Shown here: piece after piece, positions 56,962 to 64,000 of the stretch
Position numbering within the stretch: the stretch's first letter is position 1
Layout of the letters: the number at the start of each line of letters is the position of its first letter
Virus record (IMG/VR): IMGVR_UViG_3300039210_000244
Coordinates: 1 to 64,000 of that record
Origin: a virus
Reading direction: 5' to 3' (one strand)
Length of the DNA: 64,000 nucleotides
Program-made: the position numbers and the translations under genes
Notes under the pieces: model-generated
Databases searched by the model: none
What the model was told of the DNA's origin: nothing
Seen by the model: the letters and a program-made list of their open reading frames with translations, nothing else

Positions 56962-57065
56962 GGTAGTGTTCAGTTCAGTTCGGTTCAGCTCTGGCGTTCG
57001 CACGCTTAGAGAAACACCTCTGGCCGTCTAGCAATTCCCTTAACTTTCGCGCATGGGCACAAAAA

Positions 57066-57091
57066 AGCCGGCCCACCTCGGCGGACCGGCT
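57066..57091 (-). terminator. Intrinsic terminator before the portal operon
   Basis: Stem AGCCGG / CCGGCT with further partial pairing in the loop; followed leftwards by TTTTTTGTG. It ends the 57.1-60.1 kb accessory operon. Confidence 0.75.
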
Positions 57092-57108
57092 CGAAACTAT
57101 CTCAACGA

Positions 57109-57369
57109 TCAACCTCGTTCGACACCGCGCGGCCCCGGGATCTTGCCGAGCAATCGGTGATAGTCCGTGACCTCGTTCTGGATCGCCTCGAACACCTTTG
57201 CCGAATCGTCGGGAGAGAGATTGGCTGTCTCCATGATTCGAAAGAAGCACGCGGCGTATCCAGCCATGAACATACGTTCACTCTCTTGTTTCTGAGTCTG
57301 GCTGATCGGGTGCATGTGCGGCTCCCAGACAGAGGCGCACAAAGATTTGAAAGCGTTTTGTGCGTTCAT
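57109..57369 (-). CDS. Small helical protein, 86 aa
   Basis: ATG 57369 overlaps the upstream stop. MNAQNAFKSLCASVWEPHMHPISQTQKQESERMFMAGYAACFFRIMETANLSPDDSAKVFEAIQNEVTDY. The QKQESERMFMAGY pattern recurs in phage accessory proteins of unknown role. Confidence 0.62.
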   Translation of the reverse strand: MNAQNAFKSLCASVWEPHMHPISQTQKQESERMFMAGYAACFFRIMETANLSPDDSAKVFEAIQNEVTDYHRLLGKIPGPRGVERG

Positions 57370-57731
57370 GGTGAGAGTTTGGTGAGTAGAGCCGCGTTCG
57401 CCTGCGCGTCGTGCAGCTCGCGCTCGGTGCGTGCGTGGAAGTAGCGGATGACCGCGTTTCGGTGATTCCAGAAAACACCCTCCAGCCGATCCAGCGACCC
57501 GCACGGACAGTCAAACACGTGTGACACGCCGTTGAAGTCGCCGACGCTGATCGAGCTGCTCGCGTTGTCCGGGATGTAGAGATCCGGCTTCGCCTTGCGA
57601 TTCGCTTCGAGCGCTGCGAGCTCACCGTCATCCATGTTCTCGCCGGTCGCGACGTAGTGCTTGCGGCCACACTGGCACGTCGCGGTCGGTGATCCTCCCC
57701 AGCTAAGCATTGCTTCGAATTCTTTTGTCAT
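57366..57731 (-). CDS. Protein with two Cys-rich motifs
   Basis: 121 aa. CQCGRKHYVAT near the N-terminus and HVFDCPCGS in the middle could jointly bind a zinc ion; then RLEGVFWNHRNAVIRYFHARTERELHDAQ. Hypothetical; stop overlaps the next start. Confidence 0.62.
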   Translation of the reverse strand: MTKEFEAMLSWGGSPTATCQCGRKHYVATGENMDDGELAALEANRKAKPDLYIPDNASSSISVGDFNGVSHVFDCPCGSLDRLEGVFWNHRNAVIRYFHARTERELHDAQANAALLTKLSP

Positions 57732-57734
57732 AGG

Positions 57735-58091
57735 TCAGAGGGTTTCAGGTTGAACGCGATCAGGAATGGCCGGCAGTGGCATCCACGCTTCAGGCGGACT
57801 CACGCGCTGCTCACGCGTTCCCCGGGCACCGGTCGTTCGCCAATACGGCGCCGGCCTATTGGCATACTTGTCGTCATCCCATTCCGCGAGCTCGTGGTAG
57901 CCTTTGAATGGTGTTCGGACGAGCACGAGGATTCGTGTTCCATCCCTCGGCGCAGAGTCCATCGGTTGCCAAGGCGGAGGCAACGCGCAGGGCTTTTTCG
58001 CGAACAGAAAAGCGAACTCCGGCCGCGTGAAATGCTCGATGATCTTGGCCGCGACTAGACCGTGAGGATCTTTGGGGTCGAAGTGACTCAC
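57735..58091 (-). CDS. DUF551-like protein
   Basis: 118 aa from GTG 58091, overlapping the preceding stop (GTGA). WQPMDSAPRDGTRILVLVRTPFKGYHELAEWDDDK and PPEAWMPLPAIP are the two halves of the DUF551 motif, frequent in phage accessory regions, function unknown. Confidence 0.75.
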   Translation of the reverse strand: MSHFDPKDPHGLVAAKIIEHFTRPEFAFLFAKKPCALPPPWQPMDSAPRDGTRILVLVRTPFKGYHELAEWDDDKYANRPAPYWRTTGARGTREQRVSPPEAWMPLPAIPDRVQPETL

Positions 58092-58486
58092 GTTGGCACC
58101 TCCAATCCGCCGGTCGCATGACACCAAACCCGGCTGTGCGCCATCAGCGCCTCGTCGTTCTTCTTAATCTGCTGCCACAGCCCCTCCGCCCCGGCCCTAT
58201 GGACGCTGCGCAGGATCTCATTGTGCCGGGCGCGTATGATGTTGTCGCTCGCGCGTAGCGCCGTCTCCAACGCCTCGATTCGGGCATGCAGCGTCGCCAG
58301 TTCGGCGACGTCCGCCGTTCGCTCTTTGTCTTTGGCGATGATCACGCGGGCGGACATTGCCAAGCCGTGCGTGGCCTCGATCAACTCGCGTTCGATCTTC
58401 TCGGCGAAGTCGAGGCATTCATGCGCCCAAAGGGCAACGAGTGGGACGCGCGCCCGCAGCCCGTCTGTTCGTGGTGTGCCGCTCAT
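58088..58486 (-). CDS. Phage protein of the MSGTPRTD type, coiled coil
   Basis: 132 aa. The N-terminus MSGTPRTDGLRARVPLVALWAHECLDFAEKIERELIEA is widespread among phage hypotheticals; the rest is coiled coil (ELATLHARIEALETALRASDNIIRARH). ATGA overlap sets the start. Confidence 0.68.
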   Translation of the reverse strand: MSGTPRTDGLRARVPLVALWAHECLDFAEKIERELIEATHGLAMSARVIIAKDKERTADVAELATLHARIEALETALRASDNIIRARHNEILRSVHRAGAEGLWQQIKKNDEALMAHSRVWCHATGGLEVPT

Positions 58487-58818
58487 GGCGTGGCCTTTCG
58501 CGCGGCGGAGATCGTCAAGCGAGCCACCTCGGTCGCGAGTTTGTCGGCACTGTGACACGCAACCTTGTACTGGCCCGCCCAACTTTCCGCGGCTTCGGTT
58601 GCCCGATCCGCCCGTGCTTTCTCTTCGGCGTATGCGTCGAGGCGTTGGGATGACCGCTCACCGATTTCCCTGATGAAGTCTTCGGTCGAGTAGTCGCCTT
58701 CCAGCACGCTATGGCGCTGTGCGAGATGGTAGAGACTGCTCAGCCGGCCATACGCCTCGGCCAGAGCGCCTCCGTTCCAGGCTCGTTTGTACGCCTCGAC
58801 GAATTGGACCGCGCTCAT
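58483..58818 (-). CDS. Helical protein, 111 aa
   Basis: ATG 58818 overlaps the stop of the 416-aa gene. MSAVQFVEAYKRAWNGGALAEAYGRLSSLYHLAQRHSVLEGDYSTEDFIREIGERSSQRLDAYAEEKARADRATEAAESWAGQYK. Coiled-coil type; no function recognised. Confidence 0.6.
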   Translation of the reverse strand: MSAVQFVEAYKRAWNGGALAEAYGRLSSLYHLAQRHSVLEGDYSTEDFIREIGERSSQRLDAYAEEKARADRATEAAESWAGQYKVACHSADKLATEVARLTISAARKATP

Positions 58819-60065
58819 GCGGTGTCCTTTTCGCTTCTCGTACGTAATGGGTTGTACTCCACGAAGCCGAGCAACGCATCGCCGGAAAAGGTATCCACGA
58901 TCGACGCGGCGACCTTCCGTCCGGTCAGAGCCTCGCAAATTCCGTTGATCAGACCGATCGGGCGAAGGGAGAAACCTACACCGGCGTCATCCACATAGCG
59001 AACCTGAATGGTCGGATGATTCGCCAGTACTTCGTTACAAGAAACACCCTTGTTCAGCAGCTCCATCACCGCCCGCGAATCGGCTTTGCACGCCTCGTTG
59101 AGTACACGAAGGAACGAGTCAAACGTATCGGCAGCGGGTCGATTCCGTTCGATTTTCGCCGCGTCTTCTAGGTAGCGAATGCGACCGCGTTGGCGCTCGA
59201 TCTTTGCCCGCAGTTCGTCGTTCACCTTCCGTTCGGTCTGCAACTTCACGTCGTAGATGGTGGACTCAGTAATGGCCAACGCCTGACGGTTGTTGGCAGC
59301 CTCGACCTGCATGGCGATGTGCTCTTCGAGTGAGCAGAGGTCACGGCGCCAGTCCTTCTCATCGTGCACGTAGCGGAATCGCTCACACAGCCGGGCGTGG
59401 AATGACTTGAACATGCCCAAAATAGCTTGGGCGTCGTTCTCTCGCTCGGCGGAACGTTGCATCATTGCGGCCACGTCCGCGAGTGGGAATGGCTCATATC
59501 CCTCCTTACATGAAGCGATCATCGGGCTCGTGATTCCGCACTTCTTATCCGCCAGCGGCGCGCCCGGTCCGGGCGCCACGACGTTGCAGCCGGTCAACTC
59601 CTTCAGCGCCGTCGCCCATTGGGCATGTTTTTGCGTCCCTCGGAAGTGCGCATGGTTGTCGCCGTAGGCTCGGCAGAGCGCGAATCCCATCTCCCATGCG
59701 AGGCGCAGGAGATCCTCGTTAACGATACGCGCGGGCACCACGTCCGCAACCGCAGGTTCGCCGGCGGGACAAACGCGAAGCATATCCGCATGCGTCCGCA
59801 GCCGCCGCGGGCAGCCGTAGAGCACGAGCGCTCGGATCGCCAGCGCCGCACACTTGCGCAGCTCGTGGAGCGCCCTGTCGCCGGAGTGATACACATACGC
59901 GCCACGCGCGATCATCACCTGATCTTCGAGCGTCAGGATTTGGCCCTGCACTCCGTTGTCTTTGGCATCGGCGCGGCTCGTTCCGGCCATGCGGTTCTGG
60001 TGGGCGAGCTCTTCGTTCAGAGCTTCGATGACGCTGGGCGTCAGTTGTACGTTCACAGTGTCCAT
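58815..60065 (-). CDS. Hypothetical protein, 416 aa
   Basis: First gene of the accessory operon from promoter P8. Helical regions dominate; LRLAWEMGFALCRAYGDNHAHFRGTQKHAQWATALKEL and a long coiled coil at about 255-305 (YDVKLQTERKVNDELRAKIERQRGRIRYLE) stand out. The N-terminal fifth (SGDRALHELRKCAALAIRAL) resembles a small domain found in several phage accessory proteins. Leader has GAACCCGAATTGAACCCGAA. Confidence 0.62.
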   Translation of the reverse strand: MDTVNVQLTPSVIEALNEELAHQNRMAGTSRADAKDNGVQGQILTLEDQVMIARGAYVYHSGDRALHELRKCAALAIRALVLYGCPRRLRTHADMLRVCPAGEPAVADVVPARIVNEDLLRLAWEMGFALCRAYGDNHAHFRGTQKHAQWATALKELTGCNVVAPGPGAPLADKKCGITSPMIASCKEGYEPFPLADVAAMMQRSAERENDAQAILGMFKSFHARLCERFRYVHDEKDWRRDLCSLEEHIAMQVEAANNRQALAITESTIYDVKLQTERKVNDELRAKIERQRGRIRYLEDAAKIERNRPAADTFDSFLRVLNEACKADSRAVMELLNKGVSCNEVLANHPTIQVRYVDDAGVGFSLRPIGLINGICEALTGRKVAASIVDTFSGDALLGFVEYNPLRTRSEKDTA

Positions 60066-60113
60066 AATCAGTTCGGGTTCAATTCGGGTTAACCAACACC
60101 AACAGGAAACCGA

Positions 60114-60149
60114 ACGAGATCAGAGGACGCGCTAAATGTAAAGATAGAA
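60114..60149 (-). promoter_or_regulatory. Phage promoter P8 (TTTACA-17-TCTCGT)
   Basis: Leftward: TATC then TTTACA (60142-60137), spacer beginning TTTAGC, TCTCGT (60119-60114). Drives the 57.1-60.1 kb accessory operon. Confidence 0.65.
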
Positions 60150-60249
60150 TGCGAGCACGAACAAATATCGTGTATGTAATTCCGTGCGGTGGCGCCCTGC
60201 CATTTTTCTCCTATGAAGCCGCAAAACGCATGATTTCATAACTAACGAA

Positions 60250-62304
60250 TCACGCCATGAGCAGCACGTCATCATTCGACGCCATTTCCCACAACACCGT
60301 CACCGCGTCCACTTGGTCATCGTGCGTGCAGTTCGGGAACTGGCGGAGTTCGTCGAGGAAATCCTGATTCCACAGCCCCTCGACGATAAACAAATTGTCG
60401 GCCGCGATCGTCGCCAGCCACGGCAGAGCACGCGTCTGCTTGTCCGCCGCCGGACGGTAGTCCTGCACGATCGCACGGCCAACCAGCGTTTCACGCAACT
60501 CCTGCGCTGCCACTTCCCAGCCTCTCACCGCCTCGATGCCAACACGTCCAACATTGTCCACGTTCACCGCGTAGTTCGTAATGGTCTTCTTTTGGTCGGG
60601 CCACGCGCGTTTGTCCCGGTCGATGTGAACGATGTAGAGCTGCCTGAGCTCGACTTCTTCGCCGTTGTCCAGCTTGCGTTTCACCGTCCGAACACCGCCG
60701 TACACACCCACCGAGTAATCGGCCGCGGTCTTGATACTGATCGCCAAATCCCATCCGCGCATCAGCTCCATGTCCGCCGGCACTTCGCTGCGCTTGATCT
60801 TCCGGACCCTGTTCACGTCGCACAAATTGCCGTCCGGTGGGTTCGGCCGCTGCTGGTACTGCGCATTCCACTCGAATGGTCCAACGATCAGCCGGCGTGC
60901 CTGTAGCTTGCCAACCGTCCAACGCTCCGGCCACAACGCCTCACCGGCCTTGCGGTGCATCGGGTCGGTCTCCGGGTTCTCGCAGATTGCCTCCATGTTC
61001 ACGAGCTCGAACACCTCTTCAGGGAAACCCGCATCCTCCAGCTCCTTCACGCGCTTCGGATCTTTCAGCCGGCCGATCAAATCGTCTTCGTGCCAACGCG
61101 TCTGGATCACGATCACCACGCCGTCAGGGCTCAGACGGTTGACCACCGTGCCAGTGAACCAATTCCACACCTCGTCGCGCCGCGCCTGACTGTTCGCCTC
61201 TGCGCGATTCTTGATCGGGTCGTCGATTATGAAGCAATTATGAGTGAGGATTCCATTAGCGAAGAAGTTCTCAGTTCCTTCAACCTGAAGATTGAACACA
61301 TCGGTGTCGCGGTATATTCGCTCAACCATGGCCACAGAATCACTGACCGTTTGGATTTCTGAGCAGCATGGAATTGCGTGTGACATTTCAGACAGAGCGT
61401 CACGAGGTTCGTTGGTCTGTGATCCGTCGGATCTAGATTGTTCGAGCAGTAGAATTCCATTAGCCCTCGCTTCAGATGCTTGTGCATCTCGTGCGGTTTT
61501 CTTGTCATCGGTTTTCGGCATCGCGAGCACGAGACGATCACCGGGGGCAAGTTCCATCGCCCGCGTGTATTCTTTTCCCGTGAAGAAAGGATGCTCTCCC
61601 GTAGCCTCAACCACTCGTCCAGAGGCAGTGCTAATTCTATAGATGGTCGCAGCTCGTCGAAAAGCAGTTGCTCTAACACGCCTCCAACACAGTCCTTCGG
61701 GTTCATGACTATATGATAACACATAAACGTCGCGTTGCGATATGTTTATATCCGAAATTGGGATGTTACCCTCGCTCGTTGTAATGAGCGTATCTGGTGT
61801 TAAACAATCTGCGCCTCTTCCGACACCGCCACCGCCGACGCCGGTCGCGAAGTACGCGCCGCCGTGAACCGTGCGCCAGAGCTTCGTCGTGTCGTGCGTT
61901 ACGTCGATGACCTGCTCAGGAAAGAATCGCCGGCACCGTGCGCTGTTGAGCACGGCCTTGGTCTGGATCGAAAACTCTTCCGAGAGCTCAGCCGTGTAGC
62001 CGGCCTGGATGATTTCAAGCGCCATCTTCCGCGCGGCGGATTTGATATGTGCCCACGCAGGGAACATGACCGAAGTCGTGCGCGACTTGCCGTGACGCGG
62101 AGGAAACGAAATCGCCAGCCGCTTGATCTTTCCCGTGTAGCAGTCTTCCAGCTTCCGGCTCAGCAGCTCGTGACACGCGCCCGCGCGATACTTCGGATCG
62201 ACCAATTCGGAGAATGCCGCCAGCGAATTGAGCGCCCCGTCCTTTAGCAGAAACTCCTGCTCACGCTGGAGCGTCTGCGGGTCGGTTGCGCTGGATACGC
62301 TCAT
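60250..62304 (-). CDS. Terminase large subunit with inserted intein
   Basis: 684 aa precursor. Extein: Walker A PPRHGKS (68-74), Walker B FIIDDP immediately after the intein, RWHEDDLIGRL, and the nuclease with GWDLAISIKTAADYSVG, GIEAVRGWEVA and HDDQVDAV. The intein spans Cys167 to Asn356; after splicing the joint is GRGAD-CFIIDDP. The product packages DNA and cuts concatemers. It overlaps the small terminase gene by 44 bp. Without intein it would have 494 aa, a usual TerL size. Confidence 0.95.
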   Translation of the reverse strand: MSVSSATDPQTLQREQEFLLKDGALNSLAAFSELVDPKYRAGACHELLSRKLEDCYTGKIKRLAISFPPRHGKSRTTSVMFPAWAHIKSAARKMALEIIQAGYTAELSEEFSIQTKAVLNSARCRRFFPEQVIDVTHDTTKLWRTVHGGAYFATGVGGGGVGRGADCLTPDTLITTSEGNIPISDINISQRDVYVLSYSHEPEGLCWRRVRATAFRRAATIYRISTASGRVVEATGEHPFFTGKEYTRAMELAPGDRLVLAMPKTDDKKTARDAQASEARANGILLLEQSRSDGSQTNEPRDALSEMSHAIPCCSEIQTVSDSVAMVERIYRDTDVFNLQVEGTENFFANGILTHNCFIIDDPIKNRAEANSQARRDEVWNWFTGTVVNRLSPDGVVIVIQTRWHEDDLIGRLKDPKRVKELEDAGFPEEVFELVNMEAICENPETDPMHRKAGEALWPERWTVGKLQARRLIVGPFEWNAQYQQRPNPPDGNLCDVNRVRKIKRSEVPADMELMRGWDLAISIKTAADYSVGVYGGVRTVKRKLDNGEEVELRQLYIVHIDRDKRAWPDQKKTITNYAVNVDNVGRVGIEAVRGWEVAAQELRETLVGRAIVQDYRPAADKQTRALPWLATIAADNLFIVEGLWNQDFLDELRQFPNCTHDDQVDAVTVLWEMASNDDVLLMA
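61227..61724 (-). CDS. HNH-type homing endonuclease in another frame of the intein
   Basis: 165 aa in the +1 frame relative to the terminase precursor, inside the intein DNA. It has a zinc-finger and HNH-like arrangement: CSRCRKPMTRKPHEMHKHLKRG...FYCS, then DHRPTNLVTLCLKCHTQFH. This is the order found in HNH homing enzymes with a preceding Cys zinc module. The first catalytic His of the usual HH pair is not clear. Start MCY at 61724 or MNP at 61706, without a ribosome site. It may mobilise the intein if it cuts intein-less terminase genes. Confidence 0.7.
   Translation of the reverse strand: MCYHIVMNPKDCVGGVLEQLLFDELRPSIELALPLDEWLRLRESILSSREKNTRGRWNLPPVIVSCSRCRKPMTRKPHEMHKHLKRGLMEFYCSNNLDPTDHRPTNLVTLCLKCHTQFHAAQKSKRSVILWPWLSEYTATPMCSIFRLKELRTSSLMESSLIIAS
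61237..61806 (-). mobile_element. Intein in the terminase Walker B motif
   Basis: 190 residues. N-terminal block A CLTPDTLITTSEG, block B TGEHPFFT, end of N-domain APGDRLVLAMP, block F VFNLQVEGTENFFANGILTHN, C-terminal HN and next residue Cys (+1), all needed for splicing. The linker between the splicing halves (about 265-330) shows no endonuclease in this frame. The region is lower in G+C than the exteins, consistent with later insertion. Confidence 0.93.
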
Positions 62305-62857
62305 AGTGTCGTTTCAAAAGATCGTCCTTCTCTATGTCGGTCATCCCGGTCGTATCCGTGGTCTCGGTCTGGATCGGCGCACCGTTCGGGCCGGAGTGCT
62401 CCGCCTTCACGAAGTTGCGCTGCCCCCACTTGTCCGGGTTCTTCCGCTCAAGGCGCCACGCCGCGGCCTGCCAGCTTTTGACGCTGGCTTTCTTGATCGT
62501 CACCACGTCGGACAGGTCCGCTTCAGCGACCGCTTTTTCAATTGCGTCAAGAAACTGCAGCAGGAGGCGCTGCTTCGAGCCGATGCGCTGCCTGCCGCCG
62601 CCAAGCTCTGCTTTCTTTATGTTCTCGCGTATATCGTTGGCGTCCTTGAACCACGTGAAGTAAGTCTGCTTTGACACGCCCGCGGCAATGGCCGCGGTTT
62701 CGATGTAGCTCCCCATGCGGACGTAGCTGACGATCGTGGCGATCAGCTCGGGTGAGAGCTTGGTTGGACGCCCTTCGCGAATGCGGGGAGCCCGTTTTGC
62801 TGCAGCTTTTGCCAAAGCTGGCGGGATTTCCGGCGTGCTGTTGGCTTCAGACGACAT
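62261..62857 (-). CDS. Terminase small subunit
   Basis: 198 aa. Basic N-terminus, HTH around SYIETAAIAAGVSKQTYFTWFKDANDI, a helical middle and the end ITNT-like TTGMTDIEKDDLLKRHYERI. Such proteins bind the packaging site and hand DNA to the large subunit. It overlaps both neighbours (10 bp with the ParB-like gene and 44 bp with the large subunit). Confidence 0.85.
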   Translation of the reverse strand: MSSEANSTPEIPPALAKAAAKRAPRIREGRPTKLSPELIATIVSYVRMGSYIETAAIAAGVSKQTYFTWFKDANDIRENIKKAELGGGRQRIGSKQRLLLQFLDAIEKAVAEADLSDVVTIKKASVKSWQAAAWRLERKNPDKWGQRNFVKAEHSGPNGAPIQTETTDTTGMTDIEKDDLLKRHYERIQRNRPADAPA

Positions 62858-63650
62858 TGGGAGCGGGCGTTGAGGCTGGCTGATCCGTAGAGTCGGCCTG
62901 CGTTGACGTTGTGGCGGTGGCCAGCATCGAGGTGAGCTGATCGATCAGGGCGGACATCGCGACGGCGGTGTTCTTGATGTTGTCCCGCCGCTTCTTCTCC
63001 ATGATGGCCTTGAAGAGATCATCGTACTTGGCGAGCGGTGCGATATACACCTGCTTGGCGCCGACGAGCTCGGCCATCTTGTCGAGCAAGGCGTCGAAGT
63101 TCTTCACCTCGTCAGGGAGGAACCAAAGTGTGATTGCCTCCGTGCGGATCTGTTCGGCGCCGAAGCCTGCGAAGTTCACCTTGGAGATTTCGCCGAGCAC
63201 CTTCGAGTCGAGACCCGAGTAGATGCGGTCGCTGATGTCGTCGATCTCGTGCCACAGCTCAACGAGCAACTGCAGGTCATCCTGGCCAACGATCGCGTTG
63301 TGCGACAGCTGGACCGCGCGCTTCTTTCCGACCTTCAGCTCGTAGCTGAAGCAGAGAATGATTATCTCCTTTACGCCGGCTTCGACCGCAGCTTTGACGC
63401 GGTGATTGCCTGAGATGATTTCGATACCGCCCGCATCAAGCTTGTGGCAGAGCGGGACGGACTGGAGCGCGCCGTCGCCTTTGACGTTCTGCATCAGTTG
63501 GTCGAAGACCTCCTTTGGCATGTAACGCGCGTTCTTCCGTGTGGGCAGCAAATCAGCTGGATTTACGACGAGCAGTTCGAGCTTGTCGCCGAAGATGCGC
63601 TTGCTGATTTCGGTCAGCTTCGCGTTCAGGGATTCGATGTCTTCATTCAT
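62847..63650 (-). CDS. ParB-like nuclease-domain protein
   Basis: 267 aa. NPADLLPTRKNARYMPKEVFDQLMQNVKGDGALQSVPL...ISGNHRVKAAVEAGVKEI is the ParB N-terminal fold (SGNHRVKAA box). The remainder is helical, with ITLWFLPDEVKNFDALLDKMAEL, and ends in a disordered T/S/A tail. Beside terminase genes such proteins are thought to take part in DNA processing, modification or packaging. Confidence 0.82.
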   Translation of the reverse strand: MNEDIESLNAKLTEISKRIFGDKLELLVVNPADLLPTRKNARYMPKEVFDQLMQNVKGDGALQSVPLCHKLDAGGIEIISGNHRVKAAVEAGVKEIIILCFSYELKVGKKRAVQLSHNAIVGQDDLQLLVELWHEIDDISDRIYSGLDSKVLGEISKVNFAGFGAEQIRTEAITLWFLPDEVKNFDALLDKMAELVGAKQVYIAPLAKYDDLFKAIMEKKRRDNIKNTAVAMSALIDQLTSMLATATTSTQADSTDQPASTPAPNVV

Positions 63651-64000
63651 TGGCTACGTCTTTCGATTTGAGGCTTTGCTGTTTCTGTAACCATTCGGCG
63701 TACAGGGCGCGCATCCGCTTCTGGCCGATGTGCGCATAATAATTGATGGACCACACTCCGCTGTCCGTCTTCTTACGGGAATGGAGCTTGAAGGCGCCGC
63801 GGTACTTCATCGACGCGGGGTTGTGCGAGAATGCGGTCGTGAAGATGAACTTCACCGACTGCATCGTTCGGTGTTCGAGCTCGGTCTGCATTTCCTTCGA
63901 GCAGAGCGCGGCGAGCACGAGTTTCGAGAGACGGGGATGATTCTCCAACGTCACCGGGAGATCCGACATCAGGTAGAGGCACTGAGCTCCGATGTTCTGG
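63643..64000 (-). CDS. Hypothetical protein, partial at right edge
   Basis: The frame is open to the window edge (reading QNIGAQCLYLMSDLPVTLE at the end nearest the edge), so the ATG at 63969 is probably internal. The visible C-terminal part: HPRLSKLVLAALCSKEMQTELEHRTMQSVKFIFTTAFSHNPASMKYRGAFKLHSRKK. It overlaps the ParB-like gene. In phages ParB-like genes often pair with DNA-modification or phosphosulfate-reductase-like genes, but this fragment does not allow a call. Confidence 0.6.
   Translation of the reverse strand, partial: QNIGAQCLYLMSDLPVTLENHPRLSKLVLAALCSKEMQTELEHRTMQSVKFIFTTAFSHNPASMKYRGAFKLHSRKKTDSGVWSINYYAHIGQKRMRALYAEWLQKQQSLKSKDVANE

Noticed and set aside
60132-60203. 23-codon ORF with a good GGAG ribosome site (ATG at 60203) running across promoter P8
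   Set aside because: Too short to support without conservation data, and it overlaps the promoter -35 box; the Shine-Dalgarno match is the only argument.

Overview
The window is a stretch of a tailed temperate phage or prophage (siphovirus type, HK97-like head) that probably infects a member of the Verrucomicrobiota. The host guess is an inference. It rests on two secreted proteins carried by the phage (44359-44976 and 44988-45533) that end in VPDGGST- and MPDAGQT-type sorting signals, close to the VPDSG-CTERM signal known from Verrucomicrobia, and on the G+C-rich base composition. Almost all genes are read leftwards (minus strand). The few rightward genes are a partial response regulator at the left edge, a small unknown gene, a lipoprotein inside the tail module and the two CTERM proteins.

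Layout in the direction of transcription (right to left). About 64.0-60.2 kb: a partial gene, a ParB-like protein, small terminase and large terminase; the large terminase carries an intein in its Walker B motif. 60.1-57.1 kb: an island of small accessory genes. 57.0-54.3 kb: portal, minor head protein and a small gene. 54.2-50.8 kb: more accessory genes. 50.7-45.6 kb: baseplate/tail-fibre genes, two of them with signal peptides. 45.5-44.3 kb: CTERM proteins on the plus strand. 44.3-43.8 kb: holin-like genes. 43.8-39.4 kb: prohead protease and major capsid protein. 39.3-36.0 kb: head-tail connectors and tail tube. 36.0-35.2 kb: tail chaperones with a probable -1 frameshift. 34.7-24.5 kb: tape measure and tail tip. 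24.2-21.5 kb: small membrane proteins and lipoproteins. 21.0-0.9 kb: nucleotide and DNA metabolism (DUF5131 and ASCH proteins, phosphoesterase, SMC-like ATPase, Pif1-like and UvrD-like helicases, SSB, MazG, DNA methyltransferase).

The most unusual feature is at 15.3-19.0 kb. An integron-type integrase (IntI-like, with the IntI-specific insertion) lies next to seven consecutive attC-like sites that delimit seven cassettes of about 300-435 bp. The sites have the canonical orientation relative to intI, but all cassette ORFs are on the opposite strand from the usual one. They are read towards intI from a phage promoter at about 19.49 kb, and the attC sites supply start and stop codons to the cassette ORFs. 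A degenerate half attC lies inside a lipoprotein gene at 22.16 kb.

Regulation is readable from repeats. Eight promoters share TTTACA/T with a 17-bp spacer and a T-rich -10, usually behind an intrinsic terminator. More than twenty genes lack a Shine-Dalgarno sequence and instead have a GAACCCGAA-repeat leader directly before the start codon. A second motif (about GGTAAAATTTGAC) precedes several structural genes. Many genes overlap their neighbour by ATGA or GTGA. No endolysin, DNA polymerase, primase, tRNA or CRISPR array was recognised in the window.
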